Of a DNA stretch of 64,000 nucleotides, positions 44,126-52,553 are shown piece by piece. This DNA is from Chitinophaga niabensis (GTDB lineage Bacteria; Bacteroidota; Bacteroidia; Chitinophagales; Chitinophagaceae), in NCBI GenBank assembly GCA_017849435.1, contig JAFIGY010000009.1, positions 248,001-312,000 of the forward strand. Direction: 5' to 3'. The notes under the pieces are model-generated. The model made no database searches. It was given only the letters and a program-made list of their open reading frames with translations, and was not told the origin of the DNA. Positions within the stretch are counted from its first letter, which is position 1, and each line of letters opens with the position of its first letter. Made by a program: the position numbers and the translations under genes.

Positions 44126-46249
44126 TTAGTGTTCCCCGAGGCGGTTGCTTTCTTCTATTTCGCGGGAGCGGCGGGTACTTTTTATGCCTTTGCTGAAACG
44201 ATAGCTGAAGGAAATGGTGGCATTCCGGGTGTCGTGCGTGCGCGAGTTGAAACCGGTGATCCCCTGGAGCCCTGTCAGGTTCTGGCGGTCCACACGCGTG
44301 TAGAGGATGTCCCGGAAGCCGAGTGTGATCGCCCCCTTGTCCCTCAGTATCTTTTTACTGATACCGCAGTGGATATACCAGGTGCCGGCCTGTATGTATT
44401 GCGTGTAGGCCTGGGGACTGGTATATCCTGTCACTGCTTCTGCATCCCAACCTTTACCGAGCTGGAACTGGTGAGTGCCGGAAATGTTCCAGCTGCCGCC
44501 GCGCACGGTCTGCCGGGGATTGTAAAAGGAAGTATAGGAGTAGATGACGGCCGGACTGGCAGTCCACCATTTTGCAGGATGCAGTGTACCATCCAGCGAA
44601 AACCCGAGGATATGCTTCTGCCCGATGTTATCCGGGCGGCGATAAAGGATGTGGTCGCGCACAACGATCGTTTCGTTGATGCCATTCACGATCTGGTTAA
44701 AGAACAATGTGGCGGTGAAGTTACTTTGGAAGATGTAACTCAGTTCCAAATTATTGGAGAGCTGTGGGCGAAGCAGGGGATTGCCTTCCCGGTAGGTATA
44801 ACGGTCCTGCATGATGGCAAAGGGATTCAGGTCTGTATAATCCGGCCGGTCGATGCGCCTGCTGTAGGAAAGATGCAGGAGGTGTTCGTTTTTGTTATCC
44901 AGTTTGTAGGCAAGGAACAGGGAGGGGAAGAGATCGGTATAGCGTCGGGAGAAGGAGGTATCTCCACTGCCTTCCGAAATAGTCTGTTCCAGCCGTAAAC
45001 CTGTCTGGAACGAGAATTTCCGGTAAGATGTGCTGAAGTTGACGTAAGCGGCGTGAATGTTCTCGCGGTAACGGAAACGGTTCAGGGATGTATCCATCTG
45101 TCCGTCAGAAGCCATGAAATAAGCGCCTGTACTATTCTTTCCCGCGAAGCTGGATTTGTAGCCCGCTTCCAGCCGGGTATCTTTCGTGAAGGGGTGTGTG
45201 TAATCCATTTTCACGGAATAGATATCCGTGGAAGAAGGAAGGTCTGCATCCAACATTTCCGTATGTTGCCCGATGCTGTTGCGGTTGCGCATGGAGAGCG
45301 CAAGACCGTATTGGATGTAATCGAGATCGGCCGTGAGTTCCCTTCCGCTGCTGTCGTAAGTATGACGATAGCTCATGCTGAAAGTGGTATTGCGGATGGT
45401 GCTCTTCATATTGCTGCTGCCGGTGAGGAGGGAATCTGCATCCTGCCCGCTATAGGTTTGCCTGCCTGAGAGGTCTTTCTTCTCCGTGAGCGCCCGGTGC
45501 AGCCGGCTGAAAGCAATGCCCAGCGTGGTTTTTGTCGTGGCGAAGAAATCGACGCCGAGCTTACCCATCGTACGATTATTGGGAGTAACGGAATAGGTAT
45601 GCTGCTGCACGGATTGCAGGGAGCCTTTATCGGTAACAGGATAGTACCGGTTGCTTTTGGCGTCGTATAGCCCGGCTCCGTTGAAATTGGTGGCGTTGCC
45701 GTAGATATTGATGCGGTTATAACGAAGATTGAAATTCCCGATCTGCGCAATACGTGTATAAACGCCCTGTGTGTTATCGGAAACGATGCTGCCGTTGAAG
45801 CCTTTCGTTTTTGTTTTTTTCAGCCGGATATTGATGATGCCGCCATTTCCGGCGGCATCATATTTGGCGGAAGGATTAGGCATGATCTCTACTTTATCCA
45901 GCATCCCGGCAGGAAGCGAGCGCAGGTAATTGGCGAGGTCGCTGCCCTGGAGATACAAAGGCTTGTCATCCACATATATGGTAATGCTTTGTTTTCCTTT
46001 CAGGATGATATTATCGTTATCCACCTGGATGCCCGGCGCCCGCTCCAGCACTTCCAGCGCGTTGCTGCCGGCATTGGTGATGAAAGCGTCCACATTGATC
46101 ACGGTTCTGTCTATCTTCCGCTCTATGGGTGGCTTCCTGCCGGTGATCACCACTTCCCGGATATTGACTTTCATGGCAGCGGAATCTTTTGATTGTGCGA
46201 AAGAAATGGCCGGGAGTAAAATGAAGGAAAGTAAAAGAGTGCGGATCAT
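44126..46249 (-). CDS. TonB-type outer membrane receptor (OMP beta-brl 3 family)
   Basis: 707 residues from the ATG at 46249, which opens the signal peptide MIRTLLLSFILLPAISFAQ; earlier ATGs up to 46297 are open but give no signal. Unlike SusC, it has no carboxypeptidase-like domain and goes straight to the plug: REVVITGRKPPIERKIDRTV, NALEVLERAPGIQVD, ITIYVDDKPLYL and KVEIMPNPSAKYDAAGNGGIINI. A long barrel ends RNATISFSYRFSKGI and a charged tail. The ligand is unknown; relatives are peptide or siderophore receptors. It is divergent from a LytS/LytTR pair, which may control it. Confidence 0.88.
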   Translation of the reverse strand: MIRTLLLSFILLPAISFAQSKDSAAMKVNIREVVITGRKPPIERKIDRTVINVDAFITNAGSNALEVLERAPGIQVDNDNIILKGKQSITIYVDDKPLYLQGSDLANYLRSLPAGMLDKVEIMPNPSAKYDAAGNGGIINIRLKKTKTKGFNGSIVSDNTQGVYTRIAQIGNFNLRYNRINIYGNATNFNGAGLYDAKSNRYYPVTDKGSLQSVQQHTYSVTPNNRTMGKLGVDFFATTKTTLGIAFSRLHRALTEKKDLSGRQTYSGQDADSLLTGSSNMKSTIRNTTFSMSYRHTYDSSGRELTADLDYIQYGLALSMRNRNSIGQHTEMLDADLPSSTDIYSVKMDYTHPFTKDTRLEAGYKSSFAGKNSTGAYFMASDGQMDTSLNRFRYRENIHAAYVNFSTSYRKFSFQTGLRLEQTISEGSGDTSFSRRYTDLFPSLFLAYKLDNKNEHLLHLSYSRRIDRPDYTDLNPFAIMQDRYTYREGNPLLRPQLSNNLELSYIFQSNFTATLFFNQIVNGINETIVVRDHILYRRPDNIGQKHILGFSLDGTLHPAKWWTASPAVIYSYTSFYNPRQTVRGGSWNISGTHQFQLGKGWDAEAVTGYTSPQAYTQYIQAGTWYIHCGISKKILRDKGAITLGFRDILYTRVDRQNLTGLQGITGFNSRTHDTRNATISFSYRFSKGIKSTRRSREIEESNRLGEH

Positions 46250-46258
46250 GGGAATGAG

Positions 46259-46275
46259 CATTTGTTCCGCAAATG
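46259..46275. promoter_or_regulatory. Operator-like dyad in the divergent spacer
   Basis: CATTTG (46259-46264) and CAAATG (46270-46275) form a perfect 6-bp dyad with a five-base spacer just upstream of the receptor gene's start. CCGGTC is also repeated directly near 46376 and 46386. Either may bind the adjacent LytTR regulator. Confidence 0.35.
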
Positions 46276-46415
46276 AACGGTATAAAGGCCGTCGCACTGC
46301 GGGAATTCGCCTGATGACAGCCGCAGGAGGGGATACAACCGTTTACGCGGTAAAAGCGGAGAGATATGTCGAAAGCCGGTCAAAACCGGTCGTTCGTCGA
46401 AATAAAACCGGAGAA

Positions 46416-47498
46416 ATGCATTTATCCTTAATTTACAGTATGGTGCGGAGCTTCTATATCGCCAATAACCGGCTGCTGACGCATATCCTCTTCTGGATGG
46501 CTTATCTGCTGGTGTATACGGGCGTACATGCGGATGGGGAAGATGGACTACGGGTCTATTTCGGGGATGAAGTGCAACGTCTTCCCGGCGCCCTGCTCAC
46601 GGCCTACGTGAACCTGTACCTGTTGTTCCCGCTCTTTTTTGCGAAGAAGAAATATATCAGCTACGGCGTACTGGCGGTGATGCTGCTATTCCTGGCATCG
46701 CTGCTGAACCGGGTATTGAGCGAATGGATATTTGAGCCGATGTTCTTCCCGGACACCACACATGTTGATCCTATTTTCGTCTGGTATATGCTGTTGAAAG
46801 GGATGCTCTGGTATCTCAGCCCCGTGCTGTTGCTGACGCTCGTGATCAGGATATACCAGCAATCTTTCCGGCAGGAGCAGGTATACCAGGAAACGGTGAA
46901 AGAAAAACTCAGCGCCGAACTGAACTTCCTGAAAGCGCAGGTACATCCGCATTTCCTGTTCAATACGCTGAATAACCTGTATGCGCTTACATTGCGATCA
47001 TCGCCCGCCGCCCCCAGAGTGGTACTGAAATTATCCGAGCTGATGAGTTATATGCTGTACGACTCCCAGGCCGTCAGCACCCTGCTCACCAAAGAGATCC
47101 GTCACATAGAGAATTATATCGAACTGGAAAAGATCCGCTACAACAATCGCCTCGATGTTTCCCTGAATGTTTCCGGGGAGGTAACGCATCAGCGAATCGC
47201 GCCGCTGTTGCTGATCCCTTTTGTGGAGAACGCTTTCAAACATGGTGTAAGTCATGAAACGGATAGCGTTTGGGTGACGATCGATATAAAAGTAAAGGAA
47301 GGCTGGCTGAACGTGAAAGTGGAGAATAGCTGTACGGACGGTCCTCTTCCGGATAACAGGTCCGAAGAAAAGAACGGCATCGGTCTGCAGAATGTGATCA
47401 AACGGCTGAACCTCCTCTACCCGGATGCTCATCAGCTGACGCTTGGCAAAGAACCCGGCCGGTATATTGTGGACCTGAAAATAAAAATAACCGGATAA
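46416..47498 (+). CDS. LytS-type sensor histidine kinase
   Basis: About 360 residues from the ATG at 46416, preceded by GGAG; an ATG at 46440 (MVRSFYIANN) is a good alternative. The open frame reaches far upstream across the receptor gene, but that part is antisense shadow. Four transmembrane helices (about 18-35, 52-70, 78-98, 120-145) are followed by a coiled linker and the His-kinase domain: VHPHFLFNTLNNLYAL with the phospho-acceptor His, FVENAFKHG (N box) and a terminal ATPase part KNGIGLQNVIKRL. No extracellular sensor domain is present. Its stop overlaps the start of the response regulator by one base. Confidence 0.92.
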   Translation: MHLSLIYSMVRSFYIANNRLLTHILFWMAYLLVYTGVHADGEDGLRVYFGDEVQRLPGALLTAYVNLYLLFPLFFAKKKYISYGVLAVMLLFLASLLNRVLSEWIFEPMFFPDTTHVDPIFVWYMLLKGMLWYLSPVLLLTLVIRIYQQSFRQEQVYQETVKEKLSAELNFLKAQVHPHFLFNTLNNLYALTLRSSPAAPRVVLKLSELMSYMLYDSQAVSTLLTKEIRHIENYIELEKIRYNNRLDVSLNVSGEVTHQRIAPLLLIPFVENAFKHGVSHETDSVWVTIDIKVKEGWLNVKVENSCTDGPLPDNRSEEKNGIGLQNVIKRLNLLYPDAHQLTLGKEPGRYIVDLKIKITG

Positions 47499-48214
47499 TG
47501 CAGAAGATCAGATGTTTGGTGGTAGATGACGAGCCGCTGGCCGCAGATGTACTGGAAAATTATATCGGGCAGCTGGACAGTCTCACGCTGGCCGGTAAAT
47601 GTTACAATGCGCTCGATGCGCTGCTCTTTTTGCAGCAGCATAAAGTGGATCTGTTGTTCCTCGACATACAAATGCCGAAGCTCACCGGCATCGATTTCCT
47701 GAAAACCCTCCCCCAACGCCCCAAAGTGATCCTCACCACGGCCTACAGGGATTATGCCCTCGAGGGATTTGAGCTGAATGTGCTGGACTATCTGCTGAAA
47801 CCCGTTCCCTTCGAACGTTTTCTGGCTGCGATCAATAAATACCACGCTGCAAGAGAAGTGCAGCCGGCGTTGCCATCCATGCTGATCCATCCGCAACAGG
47901 ATGCTTTCATCTACCTGAAGGCGGACAAGAAAATGGTGAAGGTTTTTTTAAGGGACATCCTCTACATCGAAAGTCTCAAGGATTATGTAAAGGTTAAAAC
48001 ACGCGGGAAAGAGATCGTTACTTACCAGCGTATCACCTACCTGGAGGAGAAACTGCCGGATGAGCAGTTCCTGCGCATACATCGCTCTTACATTGTGGCG
48101 ATCGACAAAATACAATCGTTCAACAGTGTTTTCATTGAAGTAGGCGGACAGGAACTTGCGATCGGCCGTCAATATCGCCCTGCGGTCATGAAAATGCTGG
48201 GAGTGCAGGAGTAG
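47498..48214 (+). CDS. LytTR-family response regulator
   Basis: 238 residues. The receiver domain (2-120) has VVDDEP, the phospho-acceptor Asp56 in LFLDIQMP, TTAYRDYALEGFELNVLDYLLKPV. The LytTR DNA-binding domain (about 140-235) has DILYIESLKDYVKV and FLRIHRSYIVAIDKI. Start and stop share one base with the kinase gene, so the two are translationally coupled. LytTR proteins bind pairs of direct repeats about 20 bases apart; target not known. Confidence 0.95.
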   Translation: MQKIRCLVVDDEPLAADVLENYIGQLDSLTLAGKCYNALDALLFLQQHKVDLLFLDIQMPKLTGIDFLKTLPQRPKVILTTAYRDYALEGFELNVLDYLLKPVPFERFLAAINKYHAAREVQPALPSMLIHPQQDAFIYLKADKKMVKVFLRDILYIESLKDYVKVKTRGKEIVTYQRITYLEEKLPDEQFLRIHRSYIVAIDKIQSFNSVFIEVGGQELAIGRQYRPAVMKMLGVQE

Positions 48215-48304
48215 CTGCCGGTAAAATGTCGCATACTTCCCTGTGATTGTCGCTTTTCCACCCTGCATTTGCGATGGGTAGCGGGTAGCTTTGTTAAAAA
48301 AAAG

Positions 48305-48721
48305 ATGGCGCAGATCAATGCTTATTTAATGTTCAACGGTAATTGCCGTGAAGTGATGACTTTTTATAAGGAGTGCTTTGGCGGGGAACTGACGATGTTG
48401 CCGGTCGGGGATTCACCCATGAAAGATCAGTGGCCGGCGGCGATGCAGGATCATATCCTGCATGCGATGCTGGTGAAAGACGGCCTGGTATTATCAGCCT
48501 CCGATGTGTCACAGCAGGAAGGAAAACCGGAAAAGGGAAACATGCTTTGTCTTTCCCTCAATTGTCAAACCGAAGAAGAGCTGCACACCTGTTTTAAGAA
48601 TCTTTCCGCAGGAGGAACGGTTACCCGTCCGATACACGATTTCTTTGCCGGGAAGATCGCGGCGCTGACGGACAAGTTCGGATTCGACTGGATATTCCAC
48701 TATGGGAAAGACGGGGAGTAA
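48305..48721 (+). CDS. VOC-family (PhnB/glyoxalase-like) protein
   Basis: 138 residues from the ATG at 48305; twelve further codons are open upstream but do not fit the family. Starts MAQINAYLMFNGNCREVMTFYKECFGG, then HILHAMLVKDGLVLSASD and a final FGFDWIFHYGK. This is the PhnB-like branch of the vicinal oxygen chelate fold, of unknown function. Cytoplasmic, monocistronic. Confidence 0.93.
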   Translation: MAQINAYLMFNGNCREVMTFYKECFGGELTMLPVGDSPMKDQWPAAMQDHILHAMLVKDGLVLSASDVSQQEGKPEKGNMLCLSLNCQTEEELHTCFKNLSAGGTVTRPIHDFFAGKIAALTDKFGFDWIFHYGKDGE

Positions 48722-48771
48722 GTAAAAAGTCCGGGATATTTGATAGATTGCTCCCCTGAACAGGATGTTTT

Positions 48772-49569
48772 ATGCATAATAACAAGGGAGAGATCAGATC
48801 TGTGAATGTTACCCGGTATGTAACGCCCTTACGCGAAGGCGGTTCTCTGCCTGCGATCGCGGAGGCGGATGATAATTTTTTGTACGTGCTCAAATTCCGC
48901 GGAGCGGGTCAGGGCGTGAAGGCGCTGATCGCCGAACTGATCGGCGGTGAGATTGCCCGTACTGCGGGATTGAAAGTACCGGAGATCGTATTTGCGAACC
49001 TCAACCCCGCATTCGGACGAACAGAACCGGATGAAGAGATACAGGACCTGCTGAAAGCCAGTGAGGGCCTTAACCTTGCATTACATTACCTGTCAGGGGC
49101 CATCACCTTTGACCCCACTACCACTACCGTTGATCCGGAGCTGGCGTCCCACATTGTGTGGCTGGATTGCCTGCTGACGAATGTGGACCGTACCGCAAAG
49201 AACACCAATATGCTCATGTGGCATCGTGAACTATGGCTGATAGATCACGGGGCCTCTTTGTATTTCCATCATTCCTGGCAGAACTGGGAAGCACAGTCCA
49301 CCCGCCCGTTCATACAGGTAAAGGATCATGTGCTGCTGCCGCAGGCCACACAGATGAAAGCAGCAGATGCGGCGCTCCGCGCTGTGCTCACGCCGGAACG
49401 CATCCGCGCTATTGTGGAGCTGGTGCCGGATGAGTGGCTGCTCGCCAATGAACATGTGCAATCCGCCCGGGAAGCAAGAGAGGTGTATGCAGGATTCCTC
49501 ATCTCCCGTATGGCCGCATCTGAAGTATTTGTAAAAGAAGCGCAACATGCAAGAGAAGTACTTATTTGA
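48772..49569 (+). CDS. HipA-like kinase domain protein
   Basis: 265 residues. HipA-type kinase features: ATP-binding Lys41 in LYVLKFRGAG, helix IAELIGGEIARTAGLKVPEIV, the catalytic loop LTNVDRTAKNTN with Asp139 and Asn144/146, and the metal-binding LIDHG. All catalytic positions are present. It lacks the N-terminal lobe of HipA toxin and has no HipB-like antitoxin upstream. The stop overlaps the next gene (DUF3037) by 23 bases, which indicates coupling. This compact HipA-like plus DUF3037 pair is found in other bacteria; its target is not known to me. Confidence 0.8.
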   Translation: MHNNKGEIRSVNVTRYVTPLREGGSLPAIAEADDNFLYVLKFRGAGQGVKALIAELIGGEIARTAGLKVPEIVFANLNPAFGRTEPDEEIQDLLKASEGLNLALHYLSGAITFDPTTTTVDPELASHIVWLDCLLTNVDRTAKNTNMLMWHRELWLIDHGASLYFHHSWQNWEAQSTRPFIQVKDHVLLPQATQMKAADAALRAVLTPERIRAIVELVPDEWLLANEHVQSAREAREVYAGFLISRMAASEVFVKEAQHAREVLI

Positions 49570-49930
49570 ATATGCCGTTTTGCGTATTGTGCCGCAAGTG
49601 GAACGCGAAGAATTTCTCAACGTGGGCGTGATCCTTTATTGCCGGCAGCAGAAATTCCTGCAGGTGATGTACCGGCTGGATGAAGCAAGGCTTCGGGCTT
49701 TTTCCGACAAGGTGGATATGGAGGAGCTCAAAGATTATCTCTGCGCTTTTGAAAAGATCAGCAAAGGTGGTACTGATGGCGGCCCTATCGGCAAGCTGGA
49801 TATTGCTTCCCGTTTCCGCTGGCTTACTGCCACCCGCAGCACTATCGTGCAAACATCCCGCGTGCATCCGGGTCTTTGCGAAGATGCACAGGAAACCCTC
49901 GCACGATTGTTTCAGCAACTGGTGCTGTAA
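49547..49930 (+). CDS. DUF3037 protein paired with HipA-like kinase
   Basis: 127 residues. Matches DUF3037: YLFEYAVLRIVPQVEREEFLNVGVILYCRQQKFL, then a helical part and RVHPGLCEDAQETLARLFQQLV. No enzymatic motif is visible. It starts inside the last eight codons of the kinase gene in another frame, so translation is probably coupled and the two proteins are likely to work together. Function unknown; a partner or regulator of the kinase is the simplest reading. Confidence 0.85.
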   Translation: MQEKYLFEYAVLRIVPQVEREEFLNVGVILYCRQQKFLQVMYRLDEARLRAFSDKVDMEELKDYLCAFEKISKGGTDGGPIGKLDIASRFRWLTATRSTIVQTSRVHPGLCEDAQETLARLFQQLVL

Positions 49931-49931
49931 T

Positions 49932-51419
49932 TCACAACTGCCCCAGCAGCGCTGCTGCCTCCTGGTGTTTCGGGTTCAGGCGGAGTGCTTTTTCAAGATG
50001 CAGGCGTGCATTTTTCTTATCCTTCAGCAGATAATAACATTTACCGATATAGTAATCAGTTTTCCGGTAGGCGAGCCAGTGCGCGTCCTCACTTACATCC
50101 TGTGAGAGCATGACGAAGCGTTGCAGGCATTCCATCCCTTCTTTGACTTTATAGTTGTTGTCCGCGGCAAACACGCCCATGTCATAATAAATGTCGATGT
50201 TCCTGTATCCGCTCTTGTAAGGCCGCGAGGCCATATCCCGGCTTTTTTCCAGGTACGTCCATGCTTTCGCTTTATCGTCCTTTAAAAGTTCAGTGGCCAT
50301 GAAACTGTAGCAGGCAGCGAGGTTCGGAGGACCAAGGTCTGTCTGCATTTCGTCTTTCCATATCTTCGCGATCGCTTTTTCAATGTATGCTTTTGACCTT
50401 TCTTTCAACCCCAGCCGGTTGTAATGCATCCCGAACTGCATCATATTCCATCCTTTCATACGGTCACTTTCAAAATAATCCAATACTTTGATCAGGCCGG
50501 CTGTGTCTTTATTGGCAATGGCCAGCTGTGCGAACCGGTTATAGAAACCGGGCGTTTTAGCGGGTGGCATTTGATAGGCGTTCCCGATCCGTTGCGATAC
50601 AGCCTGTAATTCCTCCGCTGCGTTTTGGGTATGACCCGTTTCGAGATAGGGATCGTATAGCTGATAGATATGCTCAAATGCAGGCTGGATGGCAAATGTA
50701 AGGATATTGGTATGATTGACGCCCGGGAGACTGTCCCGGTGAAAATAGAACTTCGTACTGTCCAGTTCCTTTATCTTTTGTTCGATTTCTTTCGCGTAGC
50801 CCTGCCGCCGCGGCATATCGTGTTCGCCAACGGCCACATAATAAAAGGTTGTTCTTTTGCGATAGAAATCTTTCGCATCGGAACTGATATGGAACGGCGG
50901 TTCCTCAGGGTTCACTTTTTCCGGCGCCAGCAAAACATATCCGCTGAAGATATCCCATTCGTGCAGGAAGAGGTAGTTGGCGTAGCTCGCGGCATAGGAA
51001 TGACCGATATAGGTTCTGAAAGCGGTGGTATTATATCGCTGCTCCACAGCAGGAATGATCTCTTTTTTGAGACTGTTCACGAAGTTTCGCCCGGTAGGGG
51101 TCAGCTGTCCGGTCCGATAACTATACCCGATCCGGTCCATATTTGCCTGGATGTGAACGGTGATGGTATTAGGGAAGGAGTAATTTGCCCTGCGGAAATA
51201 CTCTACCTGTGCGGCTACGTAATCCCCGTCCAGCATGCCGTAGCCGAAGCTGTAAAGCACAGGAAGTTTTTGACCGGCATCCCATCCTTCCGGCGTGGTG
51301 ACGGAGTAATAGACGGTATCTGAAAGGCAGGCGGAGTATAGTTTTTCTGAAGTTTTGTGTTGTGCAAAACCGTATCCGGCGCAGCAAAGGAACAGTAGTA
51401 TAGTCAGGCTTTGTTTCAT
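49932..51419 (-). CDS. Secreted alpha/beta esterase with TPR repeats
   Basis: 495 residues from the ATG at 51419, which starts the signal peptide MKQSLTILLFLCCAGYGFAQ. The N-terminal about 250 residues are an esterase-D-like fold: YSVTTPEGWDAGQKLPVLYSFGYG, nucleophile in IGHSYAASYANYLF, and GVNHTNIL with the likely catalytic His. The rest is tetratricopeptide-like repeats (LGLKERSKAYIEKAIAKIW, KDKKNARLHLEKALRLNPKHQEA). It acts in the periplasm on an unknown ester. Its stop is two bases from the end of the convergent DUF3037 gene. Confidence 0.82.
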   Translation of the reverse strand: MKQSLTILLFLCCAGYGFAQHKTSEKLYSACLSDTVYYSVTTPEGWDAGQKLPVLYSFGYGMLDGDYVAAQVEYFRRANYSFPNTITVHIQANMDRIGYSYRTGQLTPTGRNFVNSLKKEIIPAVEQRYNTTAFRTYIGHSYAASYANYLFLHEWDIFSGYVLLAPEKVNPEEPPFHISSDAKDFYRKRTTFYYVAVGEHDMPRRQGYAKEIEQKIKELDSTKFYFHRDSLPGVNHTNILTFAIQPAFEHIYQLYDPYLETGHTQNAAEELQAVSQRIGNAYQMPPAKTPGFYNRFAQLAIANKDTAGLIKVLDYFESDRMKGWNMMQFGMHYNRLGLKERSKAYIEKAIAKIWKDEMQTDLGPPNLAACYSFMATELLKDDKAKAWTYLEKSRDMASRPYKSGYRNIDIYYDMGVFAADNNYKVKEGMECLQRFVMLSQDVSEDAHWLAYRKTDYYIGKCYYLLKDKKNARLHLEKALRLNPKHQEAAALLGQL

Positions 51420-51484
51420 GGTATTTCCTTGTAAATACAAAGAACCATTATTCAGCGATGGGCGAATTGTACTTTTCAGCCAAT

Positions 51485-52324
51485 TTATGACCGGGAAATA
51501 AACTGAAAGATCAGTTGCTCATCCGCCAGCTTTGCGATCGTATTGTAGAATTTTGACGGATTGGCGCCGGTCATTTTCCGGTACATCCTGATAAAATAGG
51601 ACTGATCGTAGAAGTTGCTCTGGTAGCCGATCTCGGTTAGTTTTTTGAATTGATCGCTGTGAAGCTTGTTATTGAGAGAGTCCCTGAACCGCGCGATCTT
51701 CCGGAAAGTTACGGGTGGAATGCCCAAATGTTGTACGAACAATCTGTTAAACGAACGGGTGCTGATACAAAGCCCTCGTGCCACAGCCTCCACGGTATGC
51801 TCTTCAGAAAAATCCGTCAGCAGGCGAATGGCCTCCTCGAGCAGCGGCGCTTCGGGGAAGGGAGTGTATCTCTGGCGCAGGAACTTTTCAAGGATGCACA
51901 TCCTGGCGGCATTGTCCGCAGTTCCGAAGAAGGCTTTCAGGAATGCTGCGTCTTCCCATGCTGTAAATAGCTGGGAAGCATCCGGCGCTATTTCACCTAT
52001 TGGCAGGGATATGAAATAGTTGAGCCCCAGTGGCCGGAAAACGATCGTTATCTTATCCAGCCGGCCCTTCAATACTGCTTGCAGGGGAAAGTCGTACCGG
52101 CCCTGCAGGATCATCAGGGGAGGATAGCTGTGGTCTCCGCGGACGGTGACGAAGTTGTCGCCGATCTCGCAAACTGCATGCCGGTGTATGTTCAGTGACT
52201 GATGGATGTTGGGAAAGGAATAATAAGCCTGCTCAAAGCCGTCATCATCCGAGCGAAGGAAATAGCAATAAGCAATATGCTGTCTGAGCACAGGATCCTC
52301 CGGGTAAAAAGTCGCGATCTGCAT
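51485..52324 (-). CDS. AraC-family transcriptional regulator
   Basis: 279 residues from the ATG at 52324 (MQIATFYPEDPVL); five codons are open further upstream. The first about 165 residues are a sensor domain, and residues 180-265 carry the two helix-turn-helix motifs (VEAVARGLCISTRSFNRLFVQHLGIPPVTF; LTEIGYQSNFYDQSYFIRMYRKMTGANPSKF). It is divergent from a cupin gene remnant; the pairing of AraC regulator with cupin is common, so the regulated gene may have been lost. Confidence 0.9.
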   Translation of the reverse strand: MQIATFYPEDPVLRQHIAYCYFLRSDDDGFEQAYYSFPNIHQSLNIHRHAVCEIGDNFVTVRGDHSYPPLMILQGRYDFPLQAVLKGRLDKITIVFRPLGLNYFISLPIGEIAPDASQLFTAWEDAAFLKAFFGTADNAARMCILEKFLRQRYTPFPEAPLLEEAIRLLTDFSEEHTVEAVARGLCISTRSFNRLFVQHLGIPPVTFRKIARFRDSLNNKLHSDQFKKLTEIGYQSNFYDQSYFIRMYRKMTGANPSKFYNTIAKLADEQLIFQFISRS

Positions 52325-52383
52325 AAAAAGCCCTCCCACGCGTAAAATTAGGGATTCAGTTTAGTAACTTGACAAAAAAAGAA

Positions 52384-52476
52384 ATGATGAAATCGGTAGC
52401 CAACGCGGATCACTATACCTGGGGCGCACAATGTGACGGATGACATCTGCTGCAATCGGAAGGGCTCAGTGTGATA
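52384..52476 (+). pseudogene. Cupin protein gene remnant (N-terminal fragment with internal stop)
   Basis: Starting at ATG 52384 the frame reads MKSVANADHYTWGAQCDG, then a TGA where a Trp codon is expected, then HLLQSEGLSVI, which is the opening of small cupin proteins. After about 52476 the similarity ends abruptly. So the gene has a nonsense change and has lost its barrel. It is divergent from the AraC gene. Confidence 0.65.
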
Positions 52477-52553
52477 TTCTGCTCCGTGATGTGCTGCAGC
52501 GTTTCCGCGTCAAACCCCGTTTCTTTGAGTAAACCGATTATTTTTGCGGACGT

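Noticed and set aside
44069-44998. 309-codon plus-strand frame within the TonB-type receptor gene
   Set aside because: Antisense shadow; the minus-strand protein has a signal peptide, plug and barrel.
45930-46415. Upstream extension of the LytS kinase by 162 codons
   Set aside because: This part lies antisense over the divergent receptor gene and has no domain; the kinase's helices begin after 46440.
48772-49569. Classical HipBA toxin-antitoxin
   Set aside because: There is no HipB-type helix-turn-helix gene upstream and the kinase lacks the N-terminal HipA lobe.
52477-52553. Minus-strand reading AKIIGLLKETGFDAETLQ resembling a MerR-type helix
   Set aside because: Too short and without a start or the rest of a domain; chance likeness cannot be excluded.
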